The notes: generated by a model from the letters alone, not told the origin. A stretch of DNA of 64,000 nt from Sphingomonas sp. Root241 (GCF_001428865.1 NZ_LMIV01000004.1:154028-218027); one strand, 5' to 3'. Counted from the first letter of the stretch, positions 1 through 8,843 are shown. Program-made: numbers and translations.

Positions 1-695
1 CACAGGGACCTGCGCATGCGGGTGAGGGACGGCTCGCCGACCGCGCTTATTCGCAGATCGTAGAGATCATCAACGGCGGCGATCTCCAGATCGGCGACCG
101 GTTGCCATCGGAGCCGCGGCTCGCGGAGATGTTCGGCATGTCGCGAACCGTGGTGCGCGAGGCACTGGTCCGGCTGGCGGCCGACGGCATCACCGAATCG
201 CGCCGCGGCGCCGGCTCCTATGTCATGCGGCGTCCCTCCGAACGGCTGGGCGCACACATGCCGATGGCCGAACTGTCGGCGACGCTCGGCACCTATGAGG
301 TCCGCTTCGTGCTCGAGGCGGAGGCGTGCCGGCTGGCGGCGATGCGGCGCTCGCCTGCGCAAATGGAAGTGATCCAGGCGGCAATGGAGGAGCTCCGCGC
401 CGCGTTGCTTTCCAACGGTCCCGCGCATGAAGAGGACTGGGTGCTGCACCGCTCGATCTTCGAGGCCACGGCGAATCCCGCTTTCGTCGCGGCGTTCGAT
501 CATCTCGAGGAGGGCATCTACCGGATTCTTCGCGCCGGCGTGGACATCTCGCGCGATCGGCCGCCCGAGGCGATCGGTGCGATGATCACCGAGCACGAGA
601 TGGTCGTCGAGGCGATCCGCGCGCAGGACGCCGACGGCGCCGCGCTGGCGATGCGCTGGCATTTGTCGCAGGGGCGGAAGAGGTTGATGCCCTGA
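1..695 (+). CDS. GntR/FadR-family transcriptional regulator, 5' partial
   Basis: The reading frame is open to the left edge, with no ATG, GTG or TTG before base 102, and the GntR winged helix begins upstream of that codon (ADRAYSQIVEIINGG, then LPSEPRLAEMFGMSRTVVREAL). The true start therefore lies before the window. The N-terminal winged helix is followed by an FCD ligand-binding domain. Its probable metal-binding histidines can be seen in WVLHRSIFEATANP, TEHEMVVEAI and RWHLSQGRKRL. FadR-subfamily proteins with an FCD domain usually repress sugar-acid or organic-acid catabolism genes and release DNA when they bind a carboxylate. The target here is probably upstream, outside the window. Family assignment is firm; the ligand is unknown. 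Confidence 0.9.
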   Translation, partial: QGPAHAGEGRLADRAYSQIVEIINGGDLQIGDRLPSEPRLAEMFGMSRTVVREALVRLAADGITESRRGAGSYVMRRPSERLGAHMPMAELSATLGTYEVRFVLEAEACRLAAMRRSPAQMEVIQAAMEELRAALLSNGPAHEEDWVLHRSIFEATANPAFVAAFDHLEEGIYRILRAGVDISRDRPPEAIGAMITEHEMVVEAIRAQDADGAALAMRWHLSQGRKRLMP

Positions 696-723
696 TCGCG
701 GGGAGGCGGTGGCTTCCCTTCCT

Positions 724-804
724 CGTCATCCCGGCGAAAGCCGGGATCTCGTGCCGCAGGCCGTTCGCGTGCTGCCTGAGGTCCCGGCTTTCGCCGGGAT
801 GACG
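724..804. repeat. CGTCATCCC-type intergenic palindrome
   Basis: Inverted arms CGTCATCCCGGCGAAAGC and its complement near 784-804 enclose a loop of about 37 bases. It is one member of a family seen several times in this window. It lies between the GntR gene and the converging efflux operon, so its transcript could act as a bidirectional terminator. Confidence 0.85.
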
Positions 805-805
805 A

Positions 806-2200
806 CTATTTCCACCCCCCACCCAACGCCTTGTACAGCGCCACGGCCGCCTGGCCCTTGGCGGCCTTTGCCTGGTCCGCCCGGCGTTCGGCCGCCAGCA
901 GCGATTCCCGTGCGCGGAGCAGGGTCAGCCGATCGTCTTCGCCGCTGGTCGCGCGCTTCTCGGCCAGCGCATAGGCCGAACGCTCGCGCCCCAGCGCGGC
1001 GCTCGCCTCCGTCTCGGCGGCGCGCACATTGAGGAAGCGGTTGATCGCCGCCTCGCTGTCCGAAAGCGCGCCGAGCACGGCTTTCTCGTAGCGCGCGGCA
1101 GTGCCTTGGGCGCGGGCGTCAGCGGCGCGGATCTGGGCACGGATCGTGCCGCCCGAAAAGATCGGCCACGAGAAGCTCGGGCCGATCTGGAGCCGCGTGC
1201 TGTCGCTCGAGAAGAGGTCGCCCGGCGTGCGCGCCTGCTGGCCGATGCTGCCGAACAGGCTGAAGCGCGGGAACAGGTCGGCAGTGGCGACGCCGATATC
1301 GGCGGTGGCCGCGGCAAGCTCGCGTTCGGCACGGCGGATGTCGGGGCGGCGTTCGAGCAGTTCAGAGCGGACGCCGACGAGGATGCGGTCGGGGCTGGCG
1401 GGCAGGCGGGCGGGCTTGCGGAGTTCGGGTGCGACGTCCTCGGGCGCCGCGCCGACCAGCGCCGCGATCCGGTACGCGGCCGCCGCCGCCCGCGCCTCGG
1501 CATCGGGAACGGCCGCTGCGCCGGTCCGGGCGGCGGCTTCGGCACGTTCCAGTTCCAGCCGCGATGCCTCGCCGGCGTTGAAGCGTAATTGGGTGAGACG
1601 GGCGAGCTCGGTGTCGGAAGCGGCGAGCGCCCGTGCAGTGGCGGCATCCGCCTGCGCCGCACGCAGATCGAAATAGCTGCGCGCGACTTCGCCGATCAGC
1701 GTCAGCATCACGTCGCGCTGGCCGAACAGGGCCGCGTCGGCGCGTGCGTTCGCCGCTTCGGTCTGGCGGGTGCGGCGGCCCCAGAAATCGAGTTCCCAGC
1801 TCGCGTCGAAGCCGAGGTCGAACAGCCGGAACTCGCGGTCGACTCCCGGGATGTTGCCGATCGGCAGCTGGCCGTTCTCGCTCAGCCGGTTCTCGGTGGC
1901 CGAGCCGGTCGCCTGCACGCTCGGCAGGCGCCCGCCCGCCACTGCATCGCGGTTCGCGCGCGCTTCGGCGAGGCGCGCTTCGGCTTCCTTGAGATCGGGT
2001 GCGCTCGCCAGCGCGCGGTTCACCAGCGCCGAGAGCTGCGGGTCGCCGAAGCTGTCCCACCAGGCGAGGTCGACTGCGCCGGGCGTGCCGGGTTCGAGCC
2101 AGGGCGCCTGGCTCGCCGCCGTCGGCGCGGGCCGCTGGTAATCGGGGCCGACGGTGCAGCCGGCGAGGGCGAACAGGGCGAGCAAAAGCAGGCGAGGCAT
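806..2200 (-). CDS. NodT-family outer-membrane efflux factor (ABC exporter)
   Basis: This 464-residue outer-membrane lipoprotein of the TolC/NodT family would form the outer-membrane channel of the tripartite exporter encoded upstream. The start at 2200 gives a lipoprotein signal peptide with lipobox ALAGC, followed by TVGPDYQRP, the hallmark opening of NodT proteins. The two OEP repeats follow, rich in alanine and coiled coil, with motifs such as ERRPDIRRAERELAAATADIGVA and a C-terminal LYKALGGGW. It is the last gene of a minus-strand operon and starts 5 bases after the stop of the permease gene, so it is probably cotranscribed. Substrate unknown. Confidence 0.93.
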   Translation of the reverse strand: MPRLLLLALFALAGCTVGPDYQRPAPTAASQAPWLEPGTPGAVDLAWWDSFGDPQLSALVNRALASAPDLKEAEARLAEARANRDAVAGGRLPSVQATGSATENRLSENGQLPIGNIPGVDREFRLFDLGFDASWELDFWGRRTRQTEAANARADAALFGQRDVMLTLIGEVARSYFDLRAAQADAATARALAASDTELARLTQLRFNAGEASRLELERAEAAARTGAAAVPDAEARAAAAAYRIAALVGAAPEDVAPELRKPARLPASPDRILVGVRSELLERRPDIRRAERELAAATADIGVATADLFPRFSLFGSIGQQARTPGDLFSSDSTRLQIGPSFSWPIFSGGTIRAQIRAADARAQGTAARYEKAVLGALSDSEAAINRFLNVRAAETEASAALGRERSAYALAEKRATSGEDDRLTLLRARESLLAAERRADQAKAAKGQAAVALYKALGGGWK

Positions 2201-2205
2201 CGGGG

Positions 2206-3309
2206 TCACTCCATGCGCGCGCGGAACAGCCAGGCCGATGCGGAGAGCGTCGCGCAGGCGATCAGCGCGAGCGGCCAGAGCTGGTGGAACACGGCGGCGG
2301 CGGGCATCGCCTTGAGGAACAATCCCTGGACGATGACGAGGAAATAGCGGGCGGGATCGAGATAGGTCACGACCTGCAGCCAGCCAGGCATGTTGTCGAT
2401 CGGGCTGGCATAGCCCGACAGCAGGATCAGCGGCGTGGTGATCAGGAACACGCCGAGGAACGCCTGTTGCTGCGTCTTCGCGATCGCCGAGACGAGCATG
2501 CCGAGGCCGATCAGCGCGAGCATGTACATCGCGAGACTGAGGAAGAAGAGCAAAAGCGATCCGGTGAACGGCACGCCGAACACGAGCGGCGCGATGATCA
2601 GATAGAGGCTGCCATTGATCATCCCGATGATGAAGGGCGGGACCATCTTGCCGATCAGGATCTCGTGGACCCGCAGCGGGGAGACCATCAACTGATCGAA
2701 GGTCCCGAGCTCGCGCTCGCGCGCCACCGATTGCGAGGTGATCGCGAGGCCGGCGACCGAAGTGATGATCGCGACCAGCGAGGGCAAGGTGAACCAGATA
2801 TAGTCGAGCGACGGATTGTACCAGTTGGTCACCACGCTGCCCGGCGGCGCGCGTGGGCCCGTCCGGATTACCGTGTCGGCGCCGACGCTCGCGACGATCT
2901 GGGTGAGGTAGCCGTTGACGATCTGTGCCGCGTTCGAGCGCCGCCCGTCGAGCACCACGCCCACCGTCGCCAGCTTGCCTGCGGCGACCCGGCGGTCGAA
3001 ATCCTCGTCTATCACCAAAGCGGCGATCACCTTCTGGTTGTCGATCGCGCCGCGCAGCTCGTGCGGGCTCCGCAAGGGCACGATCTCGCGGAAATTGGGG
3101 CTGCCCGCGATCCGGCTGACGATCTCCGCCGAATGCACGCCCGAGCTGCGATCGAGGATCGCGACATCCACATTCTTGACGTCGAGCGTGGTGGCGAAGG
3201 TGAAGATGAACAGCTGCATCAGCGGAGGCACGAACAGCACGATGCGCGACTTGGGATCGCGCAGCACTGCCCACATCTCCTTAACGATCATCGCCCAGAG
3301 CCTGCGCAT
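2206..3309 (-). CDS. ABC-2 type exporter permease (YbhR-like), second subunit
   Basis: This 367-residue inner-membrane permease has the ABC-2 layout: one N-terminal membrane segment (around residues 23-42), a large periplasmic domain, then about five C-terminal membrane segments. The conserved ERELGTFDQLMVSPL segment lies before the membrane core. Its ATG follows the TAG stop of the other permease gene directly (TAG 3312-3310, ATG 3309-3307), which implies translational coupling and a heterodimeric permease. With the ATPase and HlyD genes it matches the YbhGFSR-type drug exporter of enterobacteria. The substrate cannot be read from the sequence. Confidence 0.93.
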   Translation of the reverse strand: MRRLWAMIVKEMWAVLRDPKSRIVLFVPPLMQLFIFTFATTLDVKNVDVAILDRSSGVHSAEIVSRIAGSPNFREIVPLRSPHELRGAIDNQKVIAALVIDEDFDRRVAAGKLATVGVVLDGRRSNAAQIVNGYLTQIVASVGADTVIRTGPRAPPGSVVTNWYNPSLDYIWFTLPSLVAIITSVAGLAITSQSVARERELGTFDQLMVSPLRVHEILIGKMVPPFIIGMINGSLYLIIAPLVFGVPFTGSLLLFFLSLAMYMLALIGLGMLVSAIAKTQQQAFLGVFLITTPLILLSGYASPIDNMPGWLQVVTYLDPARYFLVIVQGLFLKAMPAAAVFHQLWPLALIACATLSASAWLFRARME

Positions 3310-4440
3310 CTAATCGAGGCTCCGTCGGGTGACGCGGAATGAGAGTAGGAAAAAGACCATGCCGAAGCCCAGCATGATGCCGATATTGGGCAGCAGCAGC
3401 GCCCATTGATCGCCTGCCAGGAACACCGATTGCAGGCTCGGTATCAAATAGCGGGCGGGCACCAGATAGGTCAGCGCCTGGATCGGCCAAGGCATCGAGC
3501 TGATCTCGTAGATGAAGCCCGAGAGCAGGAAGGTGGGCAGGAACGCCGAGAGCAAGGCAATCTGGCTGGCAACGAACTGGTTCTTGGTCGCGGAGGAGAT
3601 GAAGAGGCCAAGCCCCAGCGCCGGCATCAGGAACGCCGACCCGACGACGAACAGGGCAAATACCGATCCGCGGAACGGCACGCCGAACACGAACACGCCG
3701 ATTACCGTGCACAAAGCCATCGAGGCGAGCGCAAGGAGATAATAAGGGATGACCTTGCTCGCGATGAACTCGGCCATCGAGATCGGCGTGGCCATCATCG
3801 CTTCCATCGTGCCGCGTTCCCATTCGCGCGCGACGACCAGCGCGGTGAGCAGCGTGCCGATCATCGTCATCACATTGGCGATCGATCCGGGGACGAGGAA
3901 ATAGCGGCTCTTGAGCTCGGGATTGTACCAGAAGCGCGACGACACGCCGACGGGCGGTTCCGATGCCCCCGGGTTGCGCTCGAGCCCCTCGGCCGCGGCC
4001 CATTGCGCGCGGACGCCCTCGCCGTAAGCCGCGGCGAAATTGGCGGTATTGGGCTGCGATCCGTCGGTGATGATCTGGATCGCGGGCGCGCGGCCCTGTT
4101 TGACGCCCTCGCCGAAATCGGAGGGGATGACGATGATCGCGCGCAGGTCCCCCGAGACCATCTTCTCGCGCATCGGCTGGATCGTCCGTGCCATCCTGAC
4201 CTCGAAATAACGCGAGGTCTGATAGGCCTGCGCCAGCCGCAGCGCCGGCGCGCTCGAATCCTGCAGCACCACGCCAATCCGTGTCCGGCTGCTGTCGAGC
4301 GATACGGCATAGCCGAACAGGAACAGCAGGATCAGCGGCAGCACGAAGGCGATCAGGAACGTGGAAGGATCGCGGAGGATCTGCGCGCCTTCCTTGCGGA
4401 CCAGCGCAAGCAGGCGGCGAAGGGAGAAGCGGGTGGTCAT
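3310..4440 (-). CDS. ABC-2 type exporter permease (YbhS-like), first subunit
   Basis: This 376-residue permease is paralogous to its downstream neighbour, with a membrane segment near residues 25-45, a long extracytoplasmic domain and a C-terminal group of five membrane segments. The motif WERGTMEAMMATPISMAEF marks the coupling helix region of ABC-2 permeases. Its ATG sits only a few bases from a CCCCTCCC-type repeat, and in the transcript the purine-rich arm (GGGGAGGGG then CT then ATG) is the only Shine-Dalgarno-like sequence. The repeat therefore seems to provide the ribosome binding site. It pairs with the next permease and the double ATPase. Confidence 0.93.
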   Translation of the reverse strand: MTTRFSLRRLLALVRKEGAQILRDPSTFLIAFVLPLILLFLFGYAVSLDSSRTRIGVVLQDSSAPALRLAQAYQTSRYFEVRMARTIQPMREKMVSGDLRAIIVIPSDFGEGVKQGRAPAIQIITDGSQPNTANFAAAYGEGVRAQWAAAEGLERNPGASEPPVGVSSRFWYNPELKSRYFLVPGSIANVMTMIGTLLTALVVAREWERGTMEAMMATPISMAEFIASKVIPYYLLALASMALCTVIGVFVFGVPFRGSVFALFVVGSAFLMPALGLGLFISSATKNQFVASQIALLSAFLPTFLLSGFIYEISSMPWPIQALTYLVPARYLIPSLQSVFLAGDQWALLLPNIGIMLGFGMVFFLLSFRVTRRSLD

Positions 4441-4550
4441 AGCCCCTCCCCTTCAGGGGAGGGGTTGGGGTGGGGCAGTGCGGCAGGCGAAAGGGCTCGG
4501 TGAGACCGCCAGGCCCCACCCCCAACCCCTCCCCTGAAGGGGAGGGGCGT
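4441..4550. repeat. CCCCTCCC-type double palindrome inside the exporter operon
   Basis: Two arms (4442-4475 and 4514-4548) are complementary to each other, and each contains its own small palindrome (CCCCTCCCCTTCAGGGGAGG). The whole could fold into a long hairpin between the ATPase and permease genes. It contains no reading frame of its own. On the minus strand the arm next to 4440 gives the purine tract in front of the permease start codon. Confidence 0.85.
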
Positions 4551-4567
4551 TAGAGAGAATGCGCGCC

Positions 4568-6289
4568 TCACGCCGCCTCCCTTTCGTCGCGTTTGCGGTC
4601 GAATTCCTCGATCAGCGCGATGAAGGCGTCTTCCATCGTCGGATCGTCGAGGCCCGCCAGTTTTCCTGCCTGTGCCTTGAGCTCGTCCGGCGTACCGGTG
4701 GCGATCTGCTCGGCGCGGTAAATCAGGGTGACGCGGTCGCAATATTCGGCCTCGTCCATGAAGTGCGTGGTGACGAGCACGGTCACGCCCTTCTCGACCA
4801 GCCCGTTGATATGCGTCCAGAATTCGCGTCGCGTCACCGGGTCCACACCCGAAGTAGGCTCGTCGAGGAACAGCACCGGCGGTTCGTGCATCACCGCGCA
4901 GGCCAGAGCGAGCCGTTGCTTGAAGCCGAGCGGCAACGTGCCGGCATTGACGTCGAGCTTTCCCTTCAGCTCGAAAATCTCGATCATCGCCTCGATCGCG
5001 CGCTTGGCCTTTTCGCGGTCGAGATCATAGGCGCCGGCGAAGAAATCGAGATTCTGGCGGACGCTGAGGTCGCCATAGAGCGAGAATTTCTGCGCCATAT
5101 AGCCGAGCGAGGCGCGCGCATCGGCACGCGATCGGCGCAGATCATGTCCCGCCACGGAGCCGCTGCCGCTGGTCGGTGTCAACAACCCGCACAACATCTT
5201 GAAGGTGGTCGACTTGCCCGCGCCATTGGGTCCGAGCAGTCCGAAGATCTGCCCGCGCGGGATCGCGAACTGCATGTCGCTCGCCGCGACGAAATCGCCG
5301 AAGCGTCTGGTGAGGCCCTTGGCTTCGATCGCGCATTCGCTGTTCTCGGGGATCTCGCGATAGCGTTCGGCGAGGGCGCTGGTGCCCTTGGGCCCGCCGC
5401 CCAGCCGTTCGATGAAGCCGTCCTCGAAGCGAGGCGGCGCGGGCTCGACCGCGCCGCCTTCAGCATCGAGCGATTCGGGGGTAGGAACGGCCACGCCCTC
5501 CGCCATCAGCAGCCGCACCGATCGCCCCTGGATCGTGCCGTCGATCACTTCGTCGCGATCAAGCGTCCGGGTGAGGAAATGTCGGCGGCGGTCCTTGAAG
5601 CCGGTGACCCGGAACACGCGGCCGGCGACCTTGCCGGTCAGATCGGCCGGCGGCCCGTCGAACAGCAATTTGCCTTCGTTGAGTAGATAGACCGTGTCGC
5701 ACTTCTCGGCTTCGTCGAGATAGGCAGTAGACCACAAAACGCCGATCCCCTGATCGGTCAGATCACCGACCATCGCCCAGAGTTCGCGCCGCGAGATCGG
5801 ATCGACGCCGACGCCCGGCTCGTCGAGCAGCAGCACTTTCGGCGTCTTGACCAATGCGCAGGCGAGCCCGAGCTTCTGCTTCATGCCCCCCGAAAGCTTG
5901 CCCGCCAGCCGATCCTGAAAGCGCGCGAGATCGGTGAAGTCGAGCAGCCGGTCGAAACTCTCCTTGTGCTCGGCTTTCGGGAGCCCGCGCACTTCCGCAT
6001 AGAGAGTGAGGTTCTCGATCACCGAGAGATCCTCGTAGAGTCCGAAGCGCTGAGGCATATAGCCGAGATCGTCGAGCTTCTGCCCGGGGGCCGCGCCGAG
6101 CACCTCCACCTCGCCACTGTTGGGAGCCATCAGTCCCGCGAGGATTCGGATCAGCGTGGTCTTGCCCGCGCCGTCCGGGCCGACGAGGCCGGTGACCTTG
6201 CCGGGTTCGATCGCCATGCTGACGCCGTCCAGCGCGGTGAGCGTGTCGAAGCGCTTCACCAGATTGGAGGTGCGGGCGACGGTTTCCAC
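4568..6289 (-). CDS. Double-domain ABC transporter ATPase (YbhF-like)
   Basis: This cytoplasmic ATPase of about 573 residues has two complete nucleotide-binding domains in one chain, so it can power the permease pair as a single polypeptide. The first half has Walker A GPDGAGKTT near residue 40, signature LSGGMKQK and Walker B LLLDEPGVGVDP. The second half has GPNGAGKST and LFLDEPTSGVDP. A TTG at 6295 is possible, but GTG 6289 has the better spacing (8 bases) from a purine tract supplied by the neighbouring repeat. ABC-2 exporters of the YbhF/YhiH type share this fused arrangement. The repeat at 6297-6434 separates it from the HlyD gene without breaking the operon direction. Confidence 0.93.
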   Translation of the reverse strand: METVARTSNLVKRFDTLTALDGVSMAIEPGKVTGLVGPDGAGKTTLIRILAGLMAPNSGEVEVLGAAPGQKLDDLGYMPQRFGLYEDLSVIENLTLYAEVRGLPKAEHKESFDRLLDFTDLARFQDRLAGKLSGGMKQKLGLACALVKTPKVLLLDEPGVGVDPISRRELWAMVGDLTDQGIGVLWSTAYLDEAEKCDTVYLLNEGKLLFDGPPADLTGKVAGRVFRVTGFKDRRRHFLTRTLDRDEVIDGTIQGRSVRLLMAEGVAVPTPESLDAEGGAVEPAPPRFEDGFIERLGGGPKGTSALAERYREIPENSECAIEAKGLTRRFGDFVAASDMQFAIPRGQIFGLLGPNGAGKSTTFKMLCGLLTPTSGSGSVAGHDLRRSRADARASLGYMAQKFSLYGDLSVRQNLDFFAGAYDLDREKAKRAIEAMIEIFELKGKLDVNAGTLPLGFKQRLALACAVMHEPPVLFLDEPTSGVDPVTRREFWTHINGLVEKGVTVLVTTHFMDEAEYCDRVTLIYRAEQIATGTPDELKAQAGKLAGLDDPTMEDAFIALIEEFDRKRDEREAA

Positions 6290-6296
6290 TAGCAAA

Positions 6297-6434
6297 GCCC
6301 CTCCCTCCTAGGGAGGGGTTGGGGGTGGGTAAGCGGCAGTCGGGCTCGATGCCCGGCTGTCGCTTTTGTTCGTGTCGTGGGAAGGGCTCGCTTCGCTCGC
6401 ACCCACCCCCGGCCCCTCCCTTGCAGGGAGGGGA
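6297..6434. repeat. CCCCTCCC-type double palindrome inside the exporter operon
   Basis: Left arm 6297-6330 and right arm 6401-6434 are inverted copies of the element at 4441-4550, with a spacer of about 70 bases. Each arm has an internal CCCTCC/GGAGGG palindrome. On the minus strand the left arm places GGAGGGG 8 bases before GTG 6289 of the ATPase gene. Confidence 0.85.
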
Positions 6435-6445
6435 GAAGGCTGATC

Positions 6446-7453
6446 TCAATCCTCATGCCGCACCCGCGCGCCGATAACGCGCACCGTCACCGGCTGCCCC
6501 TGGCGCAGCGCGTCGTCGGGATCGTCGACGATCACGCGGAGCTGATAGACGAGGTCGGTCCGCAGATTCTCGGTCTCGACCGATTTCGGCGTGAATTCCG
6601 CGCGGGGCGCTATGTAGCCGATCGTGCCCCGATAGGTCTTGGCATTGCCGTCGGCGGTCACCTGCACTTTCATTCCCGGGCTGATCCGGCTGAGGTCGGT
6701 CTCGGCGACATAGGCGCGGACTCGCATCGGCCGGTCGATCGACAGCGTCAGCACCGTCTCGCCCGGCTGGACGATGGCGCCGGGTTCGCGGGCGCGGGTG
6801 ACGACGGTGCCTGCGGTGGCGGCGACCAGCCGGGTGTCCGAACGATCGGTGGCGACGCCTGCGCGGGCGGCCTGCGCCGTTCGCACCTCGGCGGCAGCTG
6901 CAGCGATATCCTCCGGCCGGCTGCCCGCCTGGAGCAGCGACAGCCCCTGCTTCGCTTCGGCAAGCTGCGCGGCGGCACGGTCGCGATCGGCGCGGGTCTG
7001 TTCCCAGATATCGCGGCTGATCGCGCCGGGTTCGACCAGCGCCTGGCGCCGGGCATAATCGCGCTGGGCATTGGCATAGACTGCCTGCGCCGCCGCGACT
7101 CGCGCACGCGCCTGCGCCACGTCCTGCGCGCGTGCGCCGTTGCGCGCCTTGTCGTAATTGGCCTGCGCCTGCGCCACGCGCGCGTCTGCCTCGGCGATGC
7201 GGTCGTCGAGCGTCGCGGTATCGAGCGTCGCGAGCAACTGACCCTGGGTCACCTTGGCACCTTCCTCGACGCCAATCCCTGCGATCCGGCCGCCGACGCG
7301 GAAACCCATGTCGACTTCGCGGATGTCGACATTGCCGTAGAGCGTCAGCTCGGTTTCGGCGCGGTGCGGGATCAGGCCGAAGCCGCGCGTGGCGAATGCC
7401 GCCACGGCGAGCACCACGATCAGCGCGATCACGATCAGGCGGCGTCGGTTCAT
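6446..7453 (-). CDS. HlyD-family periplasmic adaptor (YbhG-like)
   Basis: This 335-residue membrane fusion protein has one N-terminal transmembrane anchor (LIVIALIVVLAV, residues 6-17 and onward). A biotinyl-lipoyl half motif follows (GRIAGIGVEEGAKVTQGQLL), then a coiled-coil hairpin rich in alanine and arginine, then the second lipoyl half and beta-barrel. It would join the inner-membrane ABC permease pair to the NodT channel. Its start codon overlaps the stop of the upstream TetR gene by 4 bases (ATGA), so regulator and adaptor are translationally coupled. Size and layout match the E. coli YbhG type. Confidence 0.93.
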   Translation of the reverse strand: MNRRRLIVIALIVVLAVAAFATRGFGLIPHRAETELTLYGNVDIREVDMGFRVGGRIAGIGVEEGAKVTQGQLLATLDTATLDDRIAEADARVAQAQANYDKARNGARAQDVAQARARVAAAQAVYANAQRDYARRQALVEPGAISRDIWEQTRADRDRAAAQLAEAKQGLSLLQAGSRPEDIAAAAAEVRTAQAARAGVATDRSDTRLVAATAGTVVTRAREPGAIVQPGETVLTLSIDRPMRVRAYVAETDLSRISPGMKVQVTADGNAKTYRGTIGYIAPRAEFTPKSVETENLRTDLVYQLRVIVDDPDDALRQGQPVTVRVIGARVRHED

Positions 7454-8070
7454 TGCGGCTTCTCCGAAAGGATGCAGAGCACGTTCGCACGCAGCCTCGC
7501 GCGCAGCAGGCGGGCAGTCTCATCGTCGATCTGGTCGACCTGCAGCGCCCGGCACACCGCGGCGCGGCCCGCGCGCAATATCATTGCCTGGCCGAACAAC
7601 AGGATCGCCATCGCCACTGCCTCGCGGCGGGCGAGATCGGGGCGGGCACGTCCGATCAGCTCGATGAACGCATCGAGCACCGGGTGCATCGCGCGGTTGA
7701 ACAGCACGTCGAATGCCTCGGTCGGGAATTGCTGCTCGCGGATGATGAAACGCGACCACGCCTCTGTTTCGGGCCGCAGCATCATTTGCGCGAACCCGTC
7801 GAGGATCGTCGCCAGTGCCTCTATCGCCGCTTCGCGCGATTCCTGCCCGGCCGCGACAGCGCGTGCGACATTCTCGCCCTGCAGAGCGCGAATCGATGCG
7901 GCGATATGCTCCGCGGCGGCGAGGTACAGGCCTTGCTTGCCGCCGAAATGATAGGTGATCGAAGACATCGCCGTACCCGACGCACGAGCGATGTCACGCG
8001 TGCTCGCCCCCTCGAAGCCGAGTCGGCCAAATTGGTCGATCGCCGTGTCGAGGAGCGTCGCAGAGACCAT
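7450..8070 (-). CDS. TetR-family regulator, CecR (YbiH) type
   Basis: This 206-residue repressor has an N-terminal TetR helix-turn-helix (GFEGASTRDIARASGTAMSSITYHF) and a C-terminal domain like DUF1956/CecR (FIIREQQFPTEAFDVLF and onward). In E. coli CecR is the first gene of an operon with ybhGFSR and regulates drug sensitivity. The gene order here is the same, with a NodT gene added. A perfect 18-bp palindrome lies 10 bases upstream of the start, over the presumed transcription start, which strongly suggests autorepression of the whole operon. Confidence 0.92.
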   Translation of the reverse strand: MVSATLLDTAIDQFGRLGFEGASTRDIARASGTAMSSITYHFGGKQGLYLAAAEHIAASIRALQGENVARAVAAGQESREAAIEALATILDGFAQMMLRPETEAWSRFIIREQQFPTEAFDVLFNRAMHPVLDAFIELIGRARPDLARREAVAMAILLFGQAMILRAGRAAVCRALQVDQIDDETARLLRARLRANVLCILSEKPQ

Positions 8071-8080
8071 GGTCGCCCTT

Positions 8081-8098
8081 TGTTCGTTCGAACGAACA
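8081..8098. promoter_or_regulatory. Perfect 18-bp TetR operator (TGTTCGTTC/GAACGAACA)
   Basis: TGTTCGTTCGAACGAACA is an exact 9+9 palindrome between the two divergent TetR genes. It directly follows a minus-strand -10 candidate and lies just before the CecR-like start codon at 8070. Size and place fit an autoregulatory TetR operator. Binding by the 8070 regulator is inferred. Confidence 0.8.
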
Positions 8099-8099
8099 G

Positions 8100-8128
8100 T
8101 GCATATGCTTGCATCCTTGTCTTGGCAA
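8100..8128 (-). promoter_or_regulatory. Candidate sigma-70 promoter of the ABC exporter operon
   Basis: Read on the minus strand: TTGCCA (8128-8123), a 17-base spacer and TATGCA (8105-8100). The operator palindrome at 8081-8098 follows immediately, so bound repressor would cover the transcription start. The -10 match is moderate. Confidence 0.5.
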
Positions 8129-8231
8129 GGCCCTTGTGCGGTCGGATTTGCGGGCGGATTTGCACCCTGTTTGGCACCTACGCGTTAATACTAGTGATTT
8201 TTCCACACTTTGTGATTATGTACCGATCATT

Positions 8232-8843
8232 ATGGAAACTGCCACCTACACCACTGCCAAAGGGCGCCCGCGCGAATTTTGCGTCGACGAGGCGCTTGCC
8301 CAGGCGCTCCGCGTGTTCTGGAGCAAGGGTTACGAAGGCGCATCGCTCACCGATCTGACCGACGCGATGGGGATCACGCGCCCCAGCCTCTATGCCGCGT
8401 TCGGCAACAAGGAGGCGCTGTTCCGCAAGGCGCTCGATCTCTACGAGCGCGAGAAGCTCTGCTACATGGCGCAGGCGCTCGACGCGCCCACCGCGCGCGG
8501 CGTCGCCGAGCGGCTGCTGCGCGGCGCGCTCGAGATGCAGGCGAGCGACTGCGAACCGCGCGGCTGCCTGCGCGTGATCAGCTCGGTCGCGTGCGGAGTC
8601 GAGGCTGAATCGATCCGCGACGAGGTCATCGCCCGACGCAAATCCTCGTCGGACGCGCTGATCGCACGCTTCGAAAAAGCCGAAGCAGCGGGCGAGTTAC
8701 CCGAACATATGAATGCCCAGGCGCTTTCCGGTTATCTGGTTGCATTGCTTCAGGGGCTCGCACTGCAAGCCGGGGCAGGGGCCAGCTACGAAGAACTCGA
8801 GCGGCTGGTCGAAACCAGCCTGGCGGTTTGGCCGACGAAATAA
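8232..8843 (+). CDS. TetR/AcrR-family regulator
   Basis: This 203-residue regulator has an N-terminal DNA-binding domain (GRPREFCVDEALAQALRVFW, then YEGASLTDLTDAMGITRPSLYAAFGNKEALF). The C-terminal half resembles the TetR_C subgroup in which a CEPRGCLRV segment is followed by IRDEV. The start at 8232 was chosen because the helix-turn-helix follows it directly; an upstream in-frame start would add about 40 residues with no domain. It is divergent from the CecR-like gene, 161 bases away. The target could be itself or a distant gene. No separate clear palindrome was seen for it. Confidence 0.88.
   Translation: METATYTTAKGRPREFCVDEALAQALRVFWSKGYEGASLTDLTDAMGITRPSLYAAFGNKEALFRKALDLYEREKLCYMAQALDAPTARGVAERLLRGALEMQASDCEPRGCLRVISSVACGVEAESIRDEVIARRKSSSDALIARFEKAEAAGELPEHMNAQALSGYLVALLQGLALQAGAGASYEELERLVETSLAVWPTK

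Noticed and set aside
8109..8231. N-terminal extension of the second TetR gene
   Set aside because: It would overlap the divergent promoter and adds no domain; ATG 8232 leads straight into the DNA-binding domain.
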